This document shows, one piece after another, positions 51,268 to 60,158 of a stretch of DNA of 64,000 bases (the stretch's first letter is position 1; each line of letters opens with the position of its first letter). The notes beneath the pieces are model-generated. The model saw only the letters and a list, made by a program, of their open reading frames with translations, was not told the origin of the DNA and did no database searches. A program made the position numbers and the translations under genes. This DNA comes from Yinghuangia aomiensis. GTDB taxonomy: Bacteria; Actinomycetota; Actinomycetes; Streptomycetales; Streptomycetaceae. The stretch spans positions 496,001 through 560,000 of the forward strand of contig NZ_BAABHS010000001.1 in the NCBI RefSeq assembly GCF_039542225.1, given 5' to 3'.

Positions 51268-52351
51268 GCAGGGCTTCCTCCATGGCAGGCAGCCGGTGCA
51301 GCAGCAGCAGAGCTGCCTCGTGCCTCACCCGCCCGTAGGCCTCGAGGGCGGCGTCGATGATGTGCGGCCTTTCGATCGGTACCGACAGCGGAAAGGCCGA
51401 GCAGAGCATGGCTGCACAGCCGACCCGAAGCGAGGACGTGAGGTCGTCCGCGGGCGCCTTCGGGTTGGCGTCTCGGTAGGCCAGGGTGAGATCGGTGTAT
51501 CCGGTGAGCCAGCTCTCCGCACTGTTCTCCAGGACGCTCTGCGGGTCGCAGCCAAGACGTGCGATCTCCCAGGCGAGGTACCCGGGTGCGGGCGGTCGGA
51601 AGTCCACGATGGCGGCTACCTCGTGGTCCTGGAACAGAACGTTGGGCCCGGCCGTGTCGCCGTGCAGGATCTGGACGGTCAGCTGTGGAAGCGAAGATAG
51701 GGTGCGCTCGACTTCCCCCAGGATGGCTTGTCGCTCGCGCGCCGCTTGCAGCGCCCACGTCTCGAACTCCCCGAGCCCGGGCCTGCCCTGGTACGCCTGG
51801 ACCAGGCGCTCGAAGCGGTCCCGCGCAGCGGCCACATCGCACACCGCGGCACCGGGTTCCAGGGTGGGCGCGGCGGCGGGGTGAGCGGCGAGCCGGTTGT
51901 GGAGCCGGCCCATCGCTGTGCCGACCGCTGCCCACTTTGCACCCCTCAGGTTGCCCTCGGCAGTCTCGGTGTGCGGCACGTACGACCACACGGACATCGG
52001 CAGGCGGCCGCGGGTCTCGATGAGTTCGTGCTCGCGCGTGCGGGTTGCCCGCGCGGTCGCGACACCTCCATCGGCGGCGTACTCGGACAGTTCCACCGAC
52101 GCCCGCTCCAGATCCAAGTGCTCTCGGGTGCGGTAGACCTTGGCGAAGTGCCGCTGTCCCGTCTCGTCCACGACGGCGTAGTTGTCCGTCGCGGTGCCTT
52201 CCGGGATGCGCGCGATGTCTGCCGGGTGCAGTCCGTACCCGAGGACCAGCGTCTCGGCGACCGCCATGATCTGCTCCCGCTCGGCGGCACCGCTGGGCGC
52301 GGAACGCGCGGCGACAGGGTCGGCCGCGGGCTGGTGAGATGTGGTGGGCAT
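51251..52351 (-). CDS. APH-fold phosphotransferase
   Basis: A 366-residue APH-family kinase. ATG follows GAGGAG. Key parts are PEGTATDNYAVVDETGQRHF with AKVYR for ATP binding, catalytic ILHGDTAGPNVLFQDHEVAA, and IVDFRPPAPGYLAWEIARLG for metal binding. The opening AEREQIMAVAETLVLGYGLH and end RVRHEAALLLLHRL are helical. It is the most complete relative of the protein at 48708. Substrate unknown. Confidence 0.88.
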   Translation of the reverse strand: MPTTSHQPAADPVAARSAPSGAAEREQIMAVAETLVLGYGLHPADIARIPEGTATDNYAVVDETGQRHFAKVYRTREHLDLERASVELSEYAADGGVATARATRTREHELIETRGRLPMSVWSYVPHTETAEGNLRGAKWAAVGTAMGRLHNRLAAHPAAAPTLEPGAAVCDVAAARDRFERLVQAYQGRPGLGEFETWALQAARERQAILGEVERTLSSLPQLTVQILHGDTAGPNVLFQDHEVAAIVDFRPPAPGYLAWEIARLGCDPQSVLENSAESWLTGYTDLTLAYRDANPKAPADDLTSSLRVGCAAMLCSAFPLSVPIERPHIIDAALEAYGRVRHEAALLLLHRLPAMEEALRDALG

Positions 52352-52867
52352 GGTCTCCTCGTCGAAGCGCACAGCGACAGGGGTCAGATAATGAGTGGGC
52401 GGCATGTGGTCGGGGCGATCTGGCGCCGCGGGAACGGCCTGCGGCCGACTGGTGCTCGGCGAGCCGCGGCGGGTGCAGCGGGCCGCAAGATCGCCGACGG
52501 ACGACGTTTCGTCGACGTGGTCACCTGATTGCGCCTCCCTCGTTCGGGTTGTCGCAGTACCCGAGTCCGACCCGGCATCGCCTCTGTCGGCAGGGGACTG
52601 GCCGACCAAGCCGACATTGCCCCGGCCGCGTGAATCGGCTGATCGAGACGGTGAACGCGGTAGCCGACACCGGCCTTTGGTGGCGGAGGCACCCCGTTCG
52701 GGATTGCGTAGGCGGGACGTGGGGCCGGTCGGCGGGCGCCGCGGCACCAGGTCGAGATCGCATAAAGTGCGGGCGCACGGATGCCTGCGTCGTTCACCGA
52801 AGAGGTTCTTGGGCGCCCTCGTTTGTCTGCGCGGGCATCCCTCGGGCCGCACCACCAGGAGGAACCA
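52352..52867. other. Gap without a gene
   Basis: No reading frame with good codon bias was found on either strand. It must carry the divergent promoters for the APH gene on the left and the deoxyribosyltransferase-like gene on the right. Confidence 0.5.
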
Positions 52868-53257
52868 GTGTCGTCGCCGCACGTGCTCACCCCCGTGGAA
52901 ATGCTCGCCGAGGCGAAGAAGCAGCTGGGTCTTCCGCACATCGTCGTGATCTGCGGCTCCACTCGTTTCATGGCAGAGATGGCCGAGGTCGAGGTACGGG
53001 AGACCGAAGCCGGACGGATTGTGGTGAAGCCGGGTTGCGACCTGAAGTCGCCGCACGCACTGTGGCCCGATCCTGTCGAAGCTGAGGCGCTGAAGGTTCG
53101 ACTCGACGCCTTGCACCGGTCGAAGATTCTGCTTGCCGATGCGGTGCTCGTCGTCGGCGACTACATCGGTGACAGCACCCGAGACGAAATCGCCTACGCC
53201 CGGTCGCTGGGCAAGCCGGTGGAGTTCACGCACCCCGAAGTCGATCCCGATTCCTGA
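52868..53257 (+). CDS. Nucleoside 2-deoxyribosyltransferase-like (DUF4406-type) protein
   Basis: A 129-residue protein with GTG directly behind a strong AGGAGG. Motifs are IVVICGSTRFMAEMAEVEVR, KILLADAVLVVGDYIGDSTR and DEIAYARSLGKPVEF; the E in DEIAYAR corresponds to the conserved Glu of the NDT fold. Similar small proteins are annotated as nucleotide or deoxyribosyltransferase-like. It lies between the APH region and the biosynthetic cluster. A second, larger NDT-like protein occurs in the cluster. Confidence 0.82.
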   Translation: MSSPHVLTPVEMLAEAKKQLGLPHIVVICGSTRFMAEMAEVEVRETEAGRIVVKPGCDLKSPHALWPDPVEAEALKVRLDALHRSKILLADAVLVVGDYIGDSTRDEIAYARSLGKPVEFTHPEVDPDS

Positions 53258-53334
53258 GGACCCGCTCATCAGCCCCTCCGTGGGCACCCCCTGGAATGGA
53301 TCATCCAGCGGGCGGCGTGGCGGTGAATGCAGAC

Positions 53335-54336
53335 TCAAGCAGCGGAGGCCCGCATCGCGGCCGTGATGGCGGCAGCGAGAGGCCGCCGCTGGTCCATCAC
53401 GTAGAAGTGGTCGCCCTCGTAGCTCTCGAGCCCGCCAAAGTGCGTGGTGAACGTCTGCCAGGCGAGCAGACGGTCCTCGCCGATCAACTGGTCGCAGCGG
53501 CCCGCGAATACCGAGAGCGGAACGGGCAACGGTTCGGGGTCGGGGGGAGGAGCCCAGGTGTCCACGAGTTTGAAGTCGTTGCGGAACACCGGAGCGAACT
53601 GGCGCCAGACGGCGTCGTCGTCGAGGAGCTGCGGTGGGCTGCCGCCCACGTTCCGCAGCCAGCCGCGCAGTTCGTCGTCGGACATCAGGTGACGGCGGCT
53701 GTCGGCGCCGGCCTCACCTCGCGGGGCGCCGTAGGCGGACACGCCCAGCCAGTCCGGGAGCGGTGCCCTCTGGCGGTGCAGGCGGCGGGTGAGCTGGTAG
53801 GCGATGAGTGCGCCCATGCTGTGGCCGAAGAACCCGAAGGGCCGGTCGAGCAAGGGGGCGATGGCGGTGTGGAAGTGGTCGACCAGCCGGTCGCAGTCGT
53901 CGATCAGCGGCAGTGTCTGCAGCCGGCCTCGGCCGGGGGCCTCCAGGAGGCACAGTTCCCAGTCCTGGGGGAAGTGGTCCGCCCAGCCGCGGTAGAGCAG
54001 GTGCGAGCCGCCGGCGTGGTGGAACAGGAACAGGCGCATCGCCGGGTCGCTCAGTGGCCTCGGGCGGATGACCGGGCCGGCCGACGTGGCGCCGACGACC
54101 TTCGAGACGACGAAGGTGTGCAGCTCGGCGAGGGTGGTGGCACCGCCGATGACGATGGTGTTCTCAGGGACACCGAACACGGTCTCCACTCGGGTGGCGA
54201 TCTCGAGCATCAGCAGCGAGTCGATCTCGAGCTCGTCGGAGAAGTGCGCCTCGTCGGTCACCTCCTCGGGTTCGACCTCCAGGACGCCGGCTATCAGCGC
54301 GCGGAGATCCTCCATCTTCACAGGCACTGGGGTCAT
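53335..54336 (-). CDS. ACP-thioesterase fusion
   Basis: A 333-residue bidomain protein. Residues 8-85 are an acyl carrier protein with the phosphopantetheine Ser40 in FSDELEIDSLLMLEIATRVE. Residues 100-330 are a type II thioesterase (alpha/beta hydrolase): RLFLFHHAGGSHLLYRGWAD, nucleophile FGFFGHSMGALIAYQL with Ser173, Asp in VFAGRCDQLIGED, and His in EGDHFYVMDQ. It would release or proofread the acyl chain made by the ketosynthase pair. ATG of MTPVPVKMEDLRALI is used; it lies 41 bases after the KS-like gene. Confidence 0.92.
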   Translation of the reverse strand: MTPVPVKMEDLRALIAGVLEVEPEEVTDEAHFSDELEIDSLLMLEIATRVETVFGVPENTIVIGGATTLAELHTFVVSKVVGATSAGPVIRPRPLSDPAMRLFLFHHAGGSHLLYRGWADHFPQDWELCLLEAPGRGRLQTLPLIDDCDRLVDHFHTAIAPLLDRPFGFFGHSMGALIAYQLTRRLHRQRAPLPDWLGVSAYGAPRGEAGADSRRHLMSDDELRGWLRNVGGSPPQLLDDDAVWRQFAPVFRNDFKLVDTWAPPPDPEPLPVPLSVFAGRCDQLIGEDRLLAWQTFTTHFGGLESYEGDHFYVMDQRRPLAAAITAAMRASAA

Positions 54337-54377
54337 AGGTGTTCGCCTCGCTCCAACGTGGATGGACGAGTGGTCGG

Positions 54378-55346
54378 TCAAGGGGTCAGCAGGAGCGCGG
54401 CTGTCGCGTCGTGGCGCGGTCCTCCAGCCGTGGCGAGCACGTTCCCGGTGGCGTCGCTGTCCAGATGGGCGGCCGCGGCAGCGCACTGCAGGACGCCCAG
54501 TGCCCCGGAGAGCGGCCCCAGTTGGGCTTCCAGATCGATCCGGCGCGTGACTGCGAGCAACTGGCCCGATTCGGCATCCTGCTCGCCCGCGAGCCACAGT
54601 CCGACGGACCTCTCCTCGGTCACGCCGACGGCGGTCATCGCCGCGGCGAGGTCCCCCGCCCGTGCGTGCCCGGCGACCGTGGCGCGCGGCTGTATGCCCC
54701 GGGCAGCGGCTGCGTCGGCCGGTTCGAGGACGACCGCGGCCGCCGCGTCGATGGACGGCGCGCAGAGCAACCTCATCGCCACCTCCTTGGCCGGTTCGAC
54801 GCCGACGACAACGGCTGCTTCGGCGCGCCCGGCCACGATGAGGTTCCGGGCCCAGGCGAGGGCGTCCAGACCGCTCGTGACGCCATTGCAGACGGTGAGG
54901 TTGGGGCCGCGCAGCCCGAAGCGGATGGCCACCCACGCGGCGATGACACTGCTGGACGTCTCCGGCAGGCCCAGCGGGCTGAGGCCCCTTGTGCCTTCCC
55001 GGGCAATGGTGTCGGCGGCCGCGCAGACGGCGTCCACGTTGCCCAGATTGGTGCTGACAACGACGGCGGTCGCATCAGCCATGCCCGTGAACGTCGCCTC
55101 AGCGTCGGTCAGTCCCGCGTTGCGGAGTGCGAACTCGGCGGCGCGCAGAGCGAGCCGGGACGCGCGGTCCTTGTGGCGCATCTCGTATCCGCGGAGCTCG
55201 GATGCCGGGTCGAGGCCGCCCTCAACCGGCAGCGGTCCGAGGAGGTCGCGGTACGTCGCCACACCGGGGAGCGCCAGTCCGATGCCCGTGACGACGACCT
55301 CCCGGGTGCGCGGGTGACTCATCCGTGCGGTAGTCGTCTCGGTCAT
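54378..55346 (-). CDS. Ketosynthase-like partner lacking the catalytic Cys
   Basis: A 322-residue thiolase-fold protein shorter than normal ketosynthases (about 400). It has the N-terminal VVVTGIGLALPGVA, the mid-region SSVIAAWVAIRFGLRGPNL, then TVCNGVTSGLDALAWARNLI and AGRAEAAVVVGVEP. Aligned with the usual VSTACASG signature, the catalytic Cys is replaced by Val156; an adjacent Cys153 lies at a different position. It resembles a chain-length factor (KSb), which normally has Gln there. ATG overlaps the KS stop (ATGA). Confidence 0.88.
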   Translation of the reverse strand: MTETTTARMSHPRTREVVVTGIGLALPGVATYRDLLGPLPVEGGLDPASELRGYEMRHKDRASRLALRAAEFALRNAGLTDAEATFTGMADATAVVVSTNLGNVDAVCAAADTIAREGTRGLSPLGLPETSSSVIAAWVAIRFGLRGPNLTVCNGVTSGLDALAWARNLIVAGRAEAAVVVGVEPAKEVAMRLLCAPSIDAAAAVVLEPADAAAARGIQPRATVAGHARAGDLAAAMTAVGVTEERSVGLWLAGEQDAESGQLLAVTRRIDLEAQLGPLSGALGVLQCAAAAAHLDSDATGNVLATAGGPRHDATAALLLTP

Positions 55347-56482
55347 CGGGCGGCCTCCACGATCGTGACCGCGTTGATCCCACCGAAGCCGAACGCGTCG
55401 ATCTGAGCGACGTTCAGGTGGTCGCCAACTGCAGGGGTGCCCTGCACCAGGCCCAGTCCCACGGCCTCGGGGATCGGGTCGGTGAGTCCCAGAACCGGGG
55501 GCACCGTCCCTTCCTTCATGGCGAGGACCGCCATCAGCAGGCTGAGGAGTCCTGAACCGCCCAGGGTATGGCCGGTCATCGCCTTGATGGCGGTCATCCG
55601 CGGACCGGGTTCGGCGCCGTGGAAGACGCGGCTCAGGACGGTCGACTCCGTGACGTCGTTGCGGGGGGTTCCGGTGCCGTGCAGCATCACCAAGTCGATG
55701 TCCTGCGCCCGCACCCCTGCTCTGCGGTGGGCGTCCTGCATTGCTCGGGTGATGCCGTCGGGATCGGGCGCGGTGGCGTGGCGGGCGTCGCAGTTAATGG
55801 ACACACCGCGCACCCGGGCGTGCACGGGCCCGTTCCCGGTGCCGGCGCGCTGGACGACGACCGCGGCTGCGCCCTCACCCATCAACATGCCCTTGTGCGA
55901 GGTGTCGAAGGGGCGCAGCGCGTCGGGGATGTCGTTCTGTACGCGGTCGAGCGTGCCGAAGCCGCTCTCGGTGGCGGCGTCGGTGCCAGCGACGACGACC
56001 GTGTCGGCCATGCCGAGTTCGATCATGTCGGTGGCCATGCCGAGCGCGTACAGGGTGGCCGAGCAGGCGTTGGCGAAGGTGTACGTGGTGGACGCGCCGA
56101 AGGTCGCCTTCAGGGCGGTCCCGAAGTGCAGGTCTGCGAGGGCGACGTCCGCGTGGTCGCGCCACCACAGTTCGAGGCTGCGCTGCTCGCGCATGGTGGT
56201 CCCGACCAGCACGGGCACCTGCGACAGGTCCTCGCCCAGGCCCGCGTTGGCGACGGCCTGGCGAACCACGGTGGTCAGCCAGCCGGTGGCGCGCCTCGGG
56301 ATATCGTCGCCGCCCTCGGGTCGGTCGTCGATCTCGTAGGCGTACGCCGCCCGGTACTTGCCCGCGTCGAACACCTGCAGAGGCCTGCGGCTCTCCTGGC
56401 CCGCGCACAACGCGGCGAAGATCTCTCGGGGGCTGGCACCGATGTTGGCCACGGCGGCCATGCCCGTGATGTCCCAGGTCAC
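55343..56482 (-). CDS. Beta-ketoacyl-ACP synthase
   Basis: A 379-residue ketosynthase that would condense acyl and malonyl units on ACP. The catalytic Cys140 is in TYTFANACSATLYALGMATD. His residues are in VMLHGTGTPRNDVTES and AIKAMTGHTLGGSGLLSLL, and the C-terminus has FGFGGINAVTIVEAA. It starts at GTG overlapping the ligase stop (GTGA) and ends overlapping the KS-like gene. Together they look like a KS/KSb heterodimer. No ketoreductase, dehydratase or acyltransferase is seen nearby. Confidence 0.93.
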   Translation of the reverse strand: MTWDITGMAAVANIGASPREIFAALCAGQESRRPLQVFDAGKYRAAYAYEIDDRPEGGDDIPRRATGWLTTVVRQAVANAGLGEDLSQVPVLVGTTMREQRSLELWWRDHADVALADLHFGTALKATFGASTTYTFANACSATLYALGMATDMIELGMADTVVVAGTDAATESGFGTLDRVQNDIPDALRPFDTSHKGMLMGEGAAAVVVQRAGTGNGPVHARVRGVSINCDARHATAPDPDGITRAMQDAHRRAGVRAQDIDLVMLHGTGTPRNDVTESTVLSRVFHGAEPGPRMTAIKAMTGHTLGGSGLLSLLMAVLAMKEGTVPPVLGLTDPIPEAVGLGLVQGTPAVGDHLNVAQIDAFGFGGINAVTIVEAAR

Positions 56483-58263
56483 CGTTGCGCCGCCTTCCTC
56501 AGCTCGAAGGCGGCCAGCTTGCCTGTGGACGTGGTCGGGAGCTCGTCGAGGAACTCCAGACGGGCGGGCCGCTTGTAGACGGCGAGACCGCCACGGATCG
56601 CGGCCATCACGGTACGCCGCACCACGGCCGCGTCGAGTCCCGGCGCGGCCACCAGATACGCCACGGCCTCCTCCAGGCCGTCGGCATCGCGGCTGCCGAC
56701 CACGACGCAGTCCTGGACCCCGTCGGCGCCGCGGATGACGCTCTCGATCTCCCGCGGATAGACCTTGTAGCCGCCCAGGTTGAGCAGGTCGTCGATGCGG
56801 CACAGATGAGTGAACGTGCCGTCCGGCGCACGGCGCACCACGTCGCCGGTGTAGGCGCCGCCGTCGGCGAAGGTGGCCGCTGCGGCCCCCGGGCGGCCGA
56901 TGTAGCCGAGGGCGACGGTCGGGCCGGCGATGTGCAGCCGCCCCTCCTCCCCGTCTGCGACCGGGGTGCCGTCCACCGTGCGGACGGTGGCGGTGATCCC
57001 GGGCACCGGGACGCCGAAGGTGCCCGGACGCCCGTTCGTCGGCGGTGTGCCGACGACGGTGTAGAGCACCTCGGTGGCGCCGAGGCCGTTGAACAGGTCG
57101 GCCTGGAAGGCGGTGCGGATCCGCTCGCTGAGTGGGGCGGGCAGGTTCTCGCCCGCCGACACGCACAGCCGCACGGAGTCGTAGGCGGGCGCCGCCGTTC
57201 CGGAGGTGTTCAGCAGCGCGGCGTACAGCCGCGGGACGGAGAACAGCACCGTGGGCCGGTGGCGCTGCAGTGCGGCGGTGAGTGCGTGGACGTCGACCGT
57301 GCCGCGGATGAGTGCAACGCGGGAGCCGGCTGCCAGCGGGCACAGGACGGAATTGCCGAAGCCGTAGCCGAAGGACATCCGGGCGGTCGACAGGACGGTG
57401 TCTTCGGGGGTCAGCGCCAGTACGGTGCCGATGCCGTCGGTCATCGCCGCGATCGCACCGGCCGAGTGCCGGACTCCCTTGGGCATGCCGGTACTTCCCG
57501 AGGTGTACTGCACGAGCGCCTCACGCCCCGCGCTCCACGCGGTCGGGGGCCCGGCATCCACCGGGTGGTGTGCGGGGCCGGGCTCGGCCGTTGCCAGAGC
57601 GGCGCGGACGTCAGCGCCGGCGAGCCGGGTTGTCGCCTCGAACAGCTGCTCCAGGGCACTTTGCCGCGTGGGGACTGCGTCGAGGTGCACCACCGCGGCG
57701 GCGCAGTCGTCGGCGATGTATCGGACTTCGTCGTCCGTGAGCATCGGGCTGATCACCACGGGGACGCAGCCGTGCCACCACAGGCCGAGGACAGCGACGA
57801 CGGTCGCCACAGAGTCGTCGGCGACCAGGAGGCCGCGGGCGCCCTCGGGCACGGCTGCTGCCTGGAGGGCGCCCGCGTACCCGCGTGCCGCCTCCAGGAG
57901 GCCCGCGTAGGTGATCTCCCCGGCTTCGGGGTCGAGGTAGCTGACCCGATCACCCTGGCCGGCGCGGACATGACCCGCCACCAGGCAGTCGACCAGGTCG
58001 ACCCCGCCCATGCTTGCCGCCCGCTTGCCGAGCACGGACGCCGCGGCGTCCACGCTGGTCAGGGCTGCCGCTTCCTCGGGCGTCAGAGCACCGAACTCGC
58101 GCTCGATCGCGACCGCGACCGCGACCTTCTCCAGTGAGCTCATGCTGAGGTCCTCGTAGAACAGGGCGCCGGACTCGATGTCGTGCTTCCCGACTTCGAG
58201 GACGGACGCCACGATCTCTCGCAGCCTGTTGTGCGCCGTCTCGCTGGGTTCTGCATCATGCAC
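56479..58263 (-). CDS. ACP-AMP-ligase fusion
   Basis: A 594-residue protein. Residues 5-80 form an acyl carrier domain (ALFYEDLSMSSLEKVAVAVA; Ser43 the likely attachment site). Residues 95-590 form an adenylate-forming ligase: YTSGSTGMPKGVRHSAGAIA, SFGYGFGNSVLCPLAAGSR, LFNGLGATEVLYTVVGTPPT, YTGDVVRRAPDGTFTHLCR and a C-terminal TTSTGKLAAF Lys. It is nearest to benzoate-CoA-ligase-like enzymes. It may activate an aromatic or other carboxylic acid and load it on its own carrier domain as starter. ATG is chosen at MHDAEPSETAHNRL. Confidence 0.92.
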   Translation of the reverse strand: MHDAEPSETAHNRLREIVASVLEVGKHDIESGALFYEDLSMSSLEKVAVAVAIEREFGALTPEEAAALTSVDAAASVLGKRAASMGGVDLVDCLVAGHVRAGQGDRVSYLDPEAGEITYAGLLEAARGYAGALQAAAVPEGARGLLVADDSVATVVAVLGLWWHGCVPVVISPMLTDDEVRYIADDCAAAVVHLDAVPTRQSALEQLFEATTRLAGADVRAALATAEPGPAHHPVDAGPPTAWSAGREALVQYTSGSTGMPKGVRHSAGAIAAMTDGIGTVLALTPEDTVLSTARMSFGYGFGNSVLCPLAAGSRVALIRGTVDVHALTAALQRHRPTVLFSVPRLYAALLNTSGTAAPAYDSVRLCVSAGENLPAPLSERIRTAFQADLFNGLGATEVLYTVVGTPPTNGRPGTFGVPVPGITATVRTVDGTPVADGEEGRLHIAGPTVALGYIGRPGAAAATFADGGAYTGDVVRRAPDGTFTHLCRIDDLLNLGGYKVYPREIESVIRGADGVQDCVVVGSRDADGLEEAVAYLVAAPGLDAAVVRRTVMAAIRGGLAVYKRPARLEFLDELPTTSTGKLAAFELRKAAQR

Positions 58264-58434
58264 GGCGGGTCCTTTCCGTATCTGCGTAGCCGAAAGGTGA
58301 GATCCGGTGGGAAAGAGTGCGAGGGCGAGCCGGAGACCTGCCCGGGGGGCCTTGTGCCGTCCGCCGGGCCGCAGCTTTGTTGCGGTCGGGGATTCAAGAA
58401 CGGGATGCGGTGCCGGAGCACTCGGCGGACGTAC

Positions 58435-59214
58435 TCAGGTCTCCAGGCCGACCTCGCAGGGGAATCGGACGGAAACGCCCCTAGGCTCCTCCGTGAAGAC
58501 AACCCGCGACGAGATCGCGGCCAGGAAGCCGAGCTCGAACATGGTGCCTTGCCCGACGAGCCCACCGGGGTTGCAGACGACGACAGCGTCGGCCTGCCTG
58601 AACGCGTCCATGTGCATGTACTTGTGCCGCCACGTGTCGCGGTCGTTCTTCAGGGGGGCCTGGTAGTCGAAGAGGATGAAGTCGGTGCCTATGGTCTCCG
58701 GCTTGATCCTGGTGCTGGGCGGGCTCAGCACCACGGTGCCGCTCTCCCGCAGACGGGCTATGGTGGCCTCGATGTATGGCAGGGACTGCTGGAAGCTGCC
58801 GCAGACGACAGCGTTCCGGAACTCCCGCCGGACCAGACCTTCCACCATGTCGTTCGATCCGTCGGCGGACATGCCGGTCTCCAGGTAGAACTGCTCCAGC
58901 TCGGGCCTGACGATGTTGAAGCAGAGGCCGGTGTCGACGTAGACGCTGTTGACCAGTGCGGCCGCCTCCGGCCGAGGGAGCTGCTGAAAAACCCCGGTGG
59001 CGTACAGGCGTGTCGTCTTGTTGTCGACGATCTCGCTGAACGCCGCGAGACCTGTGCAGAACTCGCCGACTTTGTCCGCCAGCGCCGTGTGGGGGAGGTT
59101 GTCTTCGAGTGTGAGCCGCTCAGTTTCGAGGAGTTTCAACTCGCCGCCCTCGGAGCGGTAGACGCTGACGCGTGCCGAGCCGAAGTGGACCAGGACCCTG
59201 CTTTCTGTCGCCAA
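58435..59214 (-). CDS. ASKHA-like lobe fused to an NDT-like domain
   Basis: A 259-residue protein starting at TTG behind AAGGGAGAG. Residues 1-115 look like the N-terminal lobe of a Ppx/GppA-type ASKHA fold (VLVHFGSARVSVYR, TTRLYATGVFQQLP, YVDTGLCFNIVRPELEQF). Residues 130-250 resemble nucleoside 2-deoxyribosyltransferases: NAVVCGSFQQSLPYIEATIA, TVVLSPPSTRI, ADAVVVCNPGGLVGQG and TMFELGFLAAISSRVVFTEE, with Glu227 the candidate nucleophile. CMP hydrolases of blasticidin and mildiomycin pathways share this fold. Third-position GC looks lower than in the neighbours. Confidence 0.75.
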   Translation of the reverse strand: MATESRVLVHFGSARVSVYRSEGGELKLLETERLTLEDNLPHTALADKVGEFCTGLAAFSEIVDNKTTRLYATGVFQQLPRPEAAALVNSVYVDTGLCFNIVRPELEQFYLETGMSADGSNDMVEGLVRREFRNAVVCGSFQQSLPYIEATIARLRESGTVVLSPPSTRIKPETIGTDFILFDYQAPLKNDRDTWRHKYMHMDAFRQADAVVVCNPGGLVGQGTMFELGFLAAISSRVVFTEEPRGVSVRFPCEVGLET

Positions 59215-59311
59215 TGTATTGCTCTCCCTTTTCTCGTTCCAGCGCGTCGGGATCACACGGTATTCTTCGAACCGGCTGCGAAGCCGGCACACATTTCGAA
59301 GGACGCGGCGA

Positions 59312-60028
59312 CTAGTCGCCCTGTTCGCCGAAGGCGCTGAGGTATTTGTTGACGAATTCCTCTTTTCTGTCTCCGTTGTATTGAGTGATATAGCGCGGGT
59401 GCTCCAGGGGCACGATCTTCTCGAAGAAGCCCTCTTCTTCGTTGACCGTGGAGAGGAATGTGAAGTTCTCGCCACTGCCGATGCAGCAGCACGCCGAGGT
59501 GTCGATTCCGAATGACAATTGGCGTTTCAGGCTGTCCACGAGGAAAGAGCGCAGGGCCTTCAGCAGCGTCTTGTTCTCGTAGTAGTTGCAGTTGACCTCG
59601 TTTCCCTTGGGGCCCGTTCTCACCAGCCCCAAGGGACAGACGAAACTCATGACGAAGTCGGCATAGAACTTGTCGCGGCCCCCGTAGAGACTGATGACGT
59701 CGTGCAGGAACCCGGCGGAAGGCCGGCTCACCGCATACCCGTCGACATCGACTCCCGTTACGCTTTCGAGGAAGCTGGCATCCTCGAACGGGACCCCGGT
59801 CACGGCCGTGCCGCGGCGGGCGGGCGAGCTCCCCAGGACCAGGCGGCGCGGCCTGTCGTCGGCGTAGTACTTGCGATAGAACGCCGTCGTCACCTCGCGG
59901 ACACGGTCCGTCAGGGGACCGCTGAACGGATTGATCACCGTGAATCCGGCAGGCAGTTCGAGCGTCGTTTCCGCAAGTTCCGCGTTGAACTGCAGGATCC
60001 GATCGGCAACAGTGGTTTGCCCGGGCAT
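59312..60028 (-). CDS. SMUG2-like (DUF4918) glycosylase-fold protein with altered active site
   Basis: A 238-residue protein of the uracil-DNA-glycosylase superfamily, SMUG2/DUF4918 branch. Landmarks are FTVINPFSGPLTDRVREVTT, FYRKYYADDRPRRLVLGSSP, ARRGTAVTGVPFEDASFLES and LVRTGPKGNEVNCNYYENKT, then LEHPRYITQYNGDRKEEF. The family motif around the water-activating Asn (GxNPGRFG) reads GSSPARRG here (residues 66-73), so the Asn is Ser. It may bind or cleave a base differently. ATG has AAGGAAGGA upstream. It is AT-richer than the window average. Confidence 0.8.
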   Translation of the reverse strand: MPGQTTVADRILQFNAELAETTLELPAGFTVINPFSGPLTDRVREVTTAFYRKYYADDRPRRLVLGSSPARRGTAVTGVPFEDASFLESVTGVDVDGYAVSRPSAGFLHDVISLYGGRDKFYADFVMSFVCPLGLVRTGPKGNEVNCNYYENKTLLKALRSFLVDSLKRQLSFGIDTSACCCIGSGENFTFLSTVNEEEGFFEKIVPLEHPRYITQYNGDRKEEFVNKYLSAFGEQGD

Positions 60029-60158
60029 TTCAGAAATCCTTCCTTCGCGCTGGTCGCTCTGGACAGTCCCGCCGAACCGGGCCCGTCTACGATTCAGCCT
60101 CGGCGAATACCTGACGGGTCGTCGCGAACGTGGCCAGCCGGAGGGGGTGGTGGAAACA

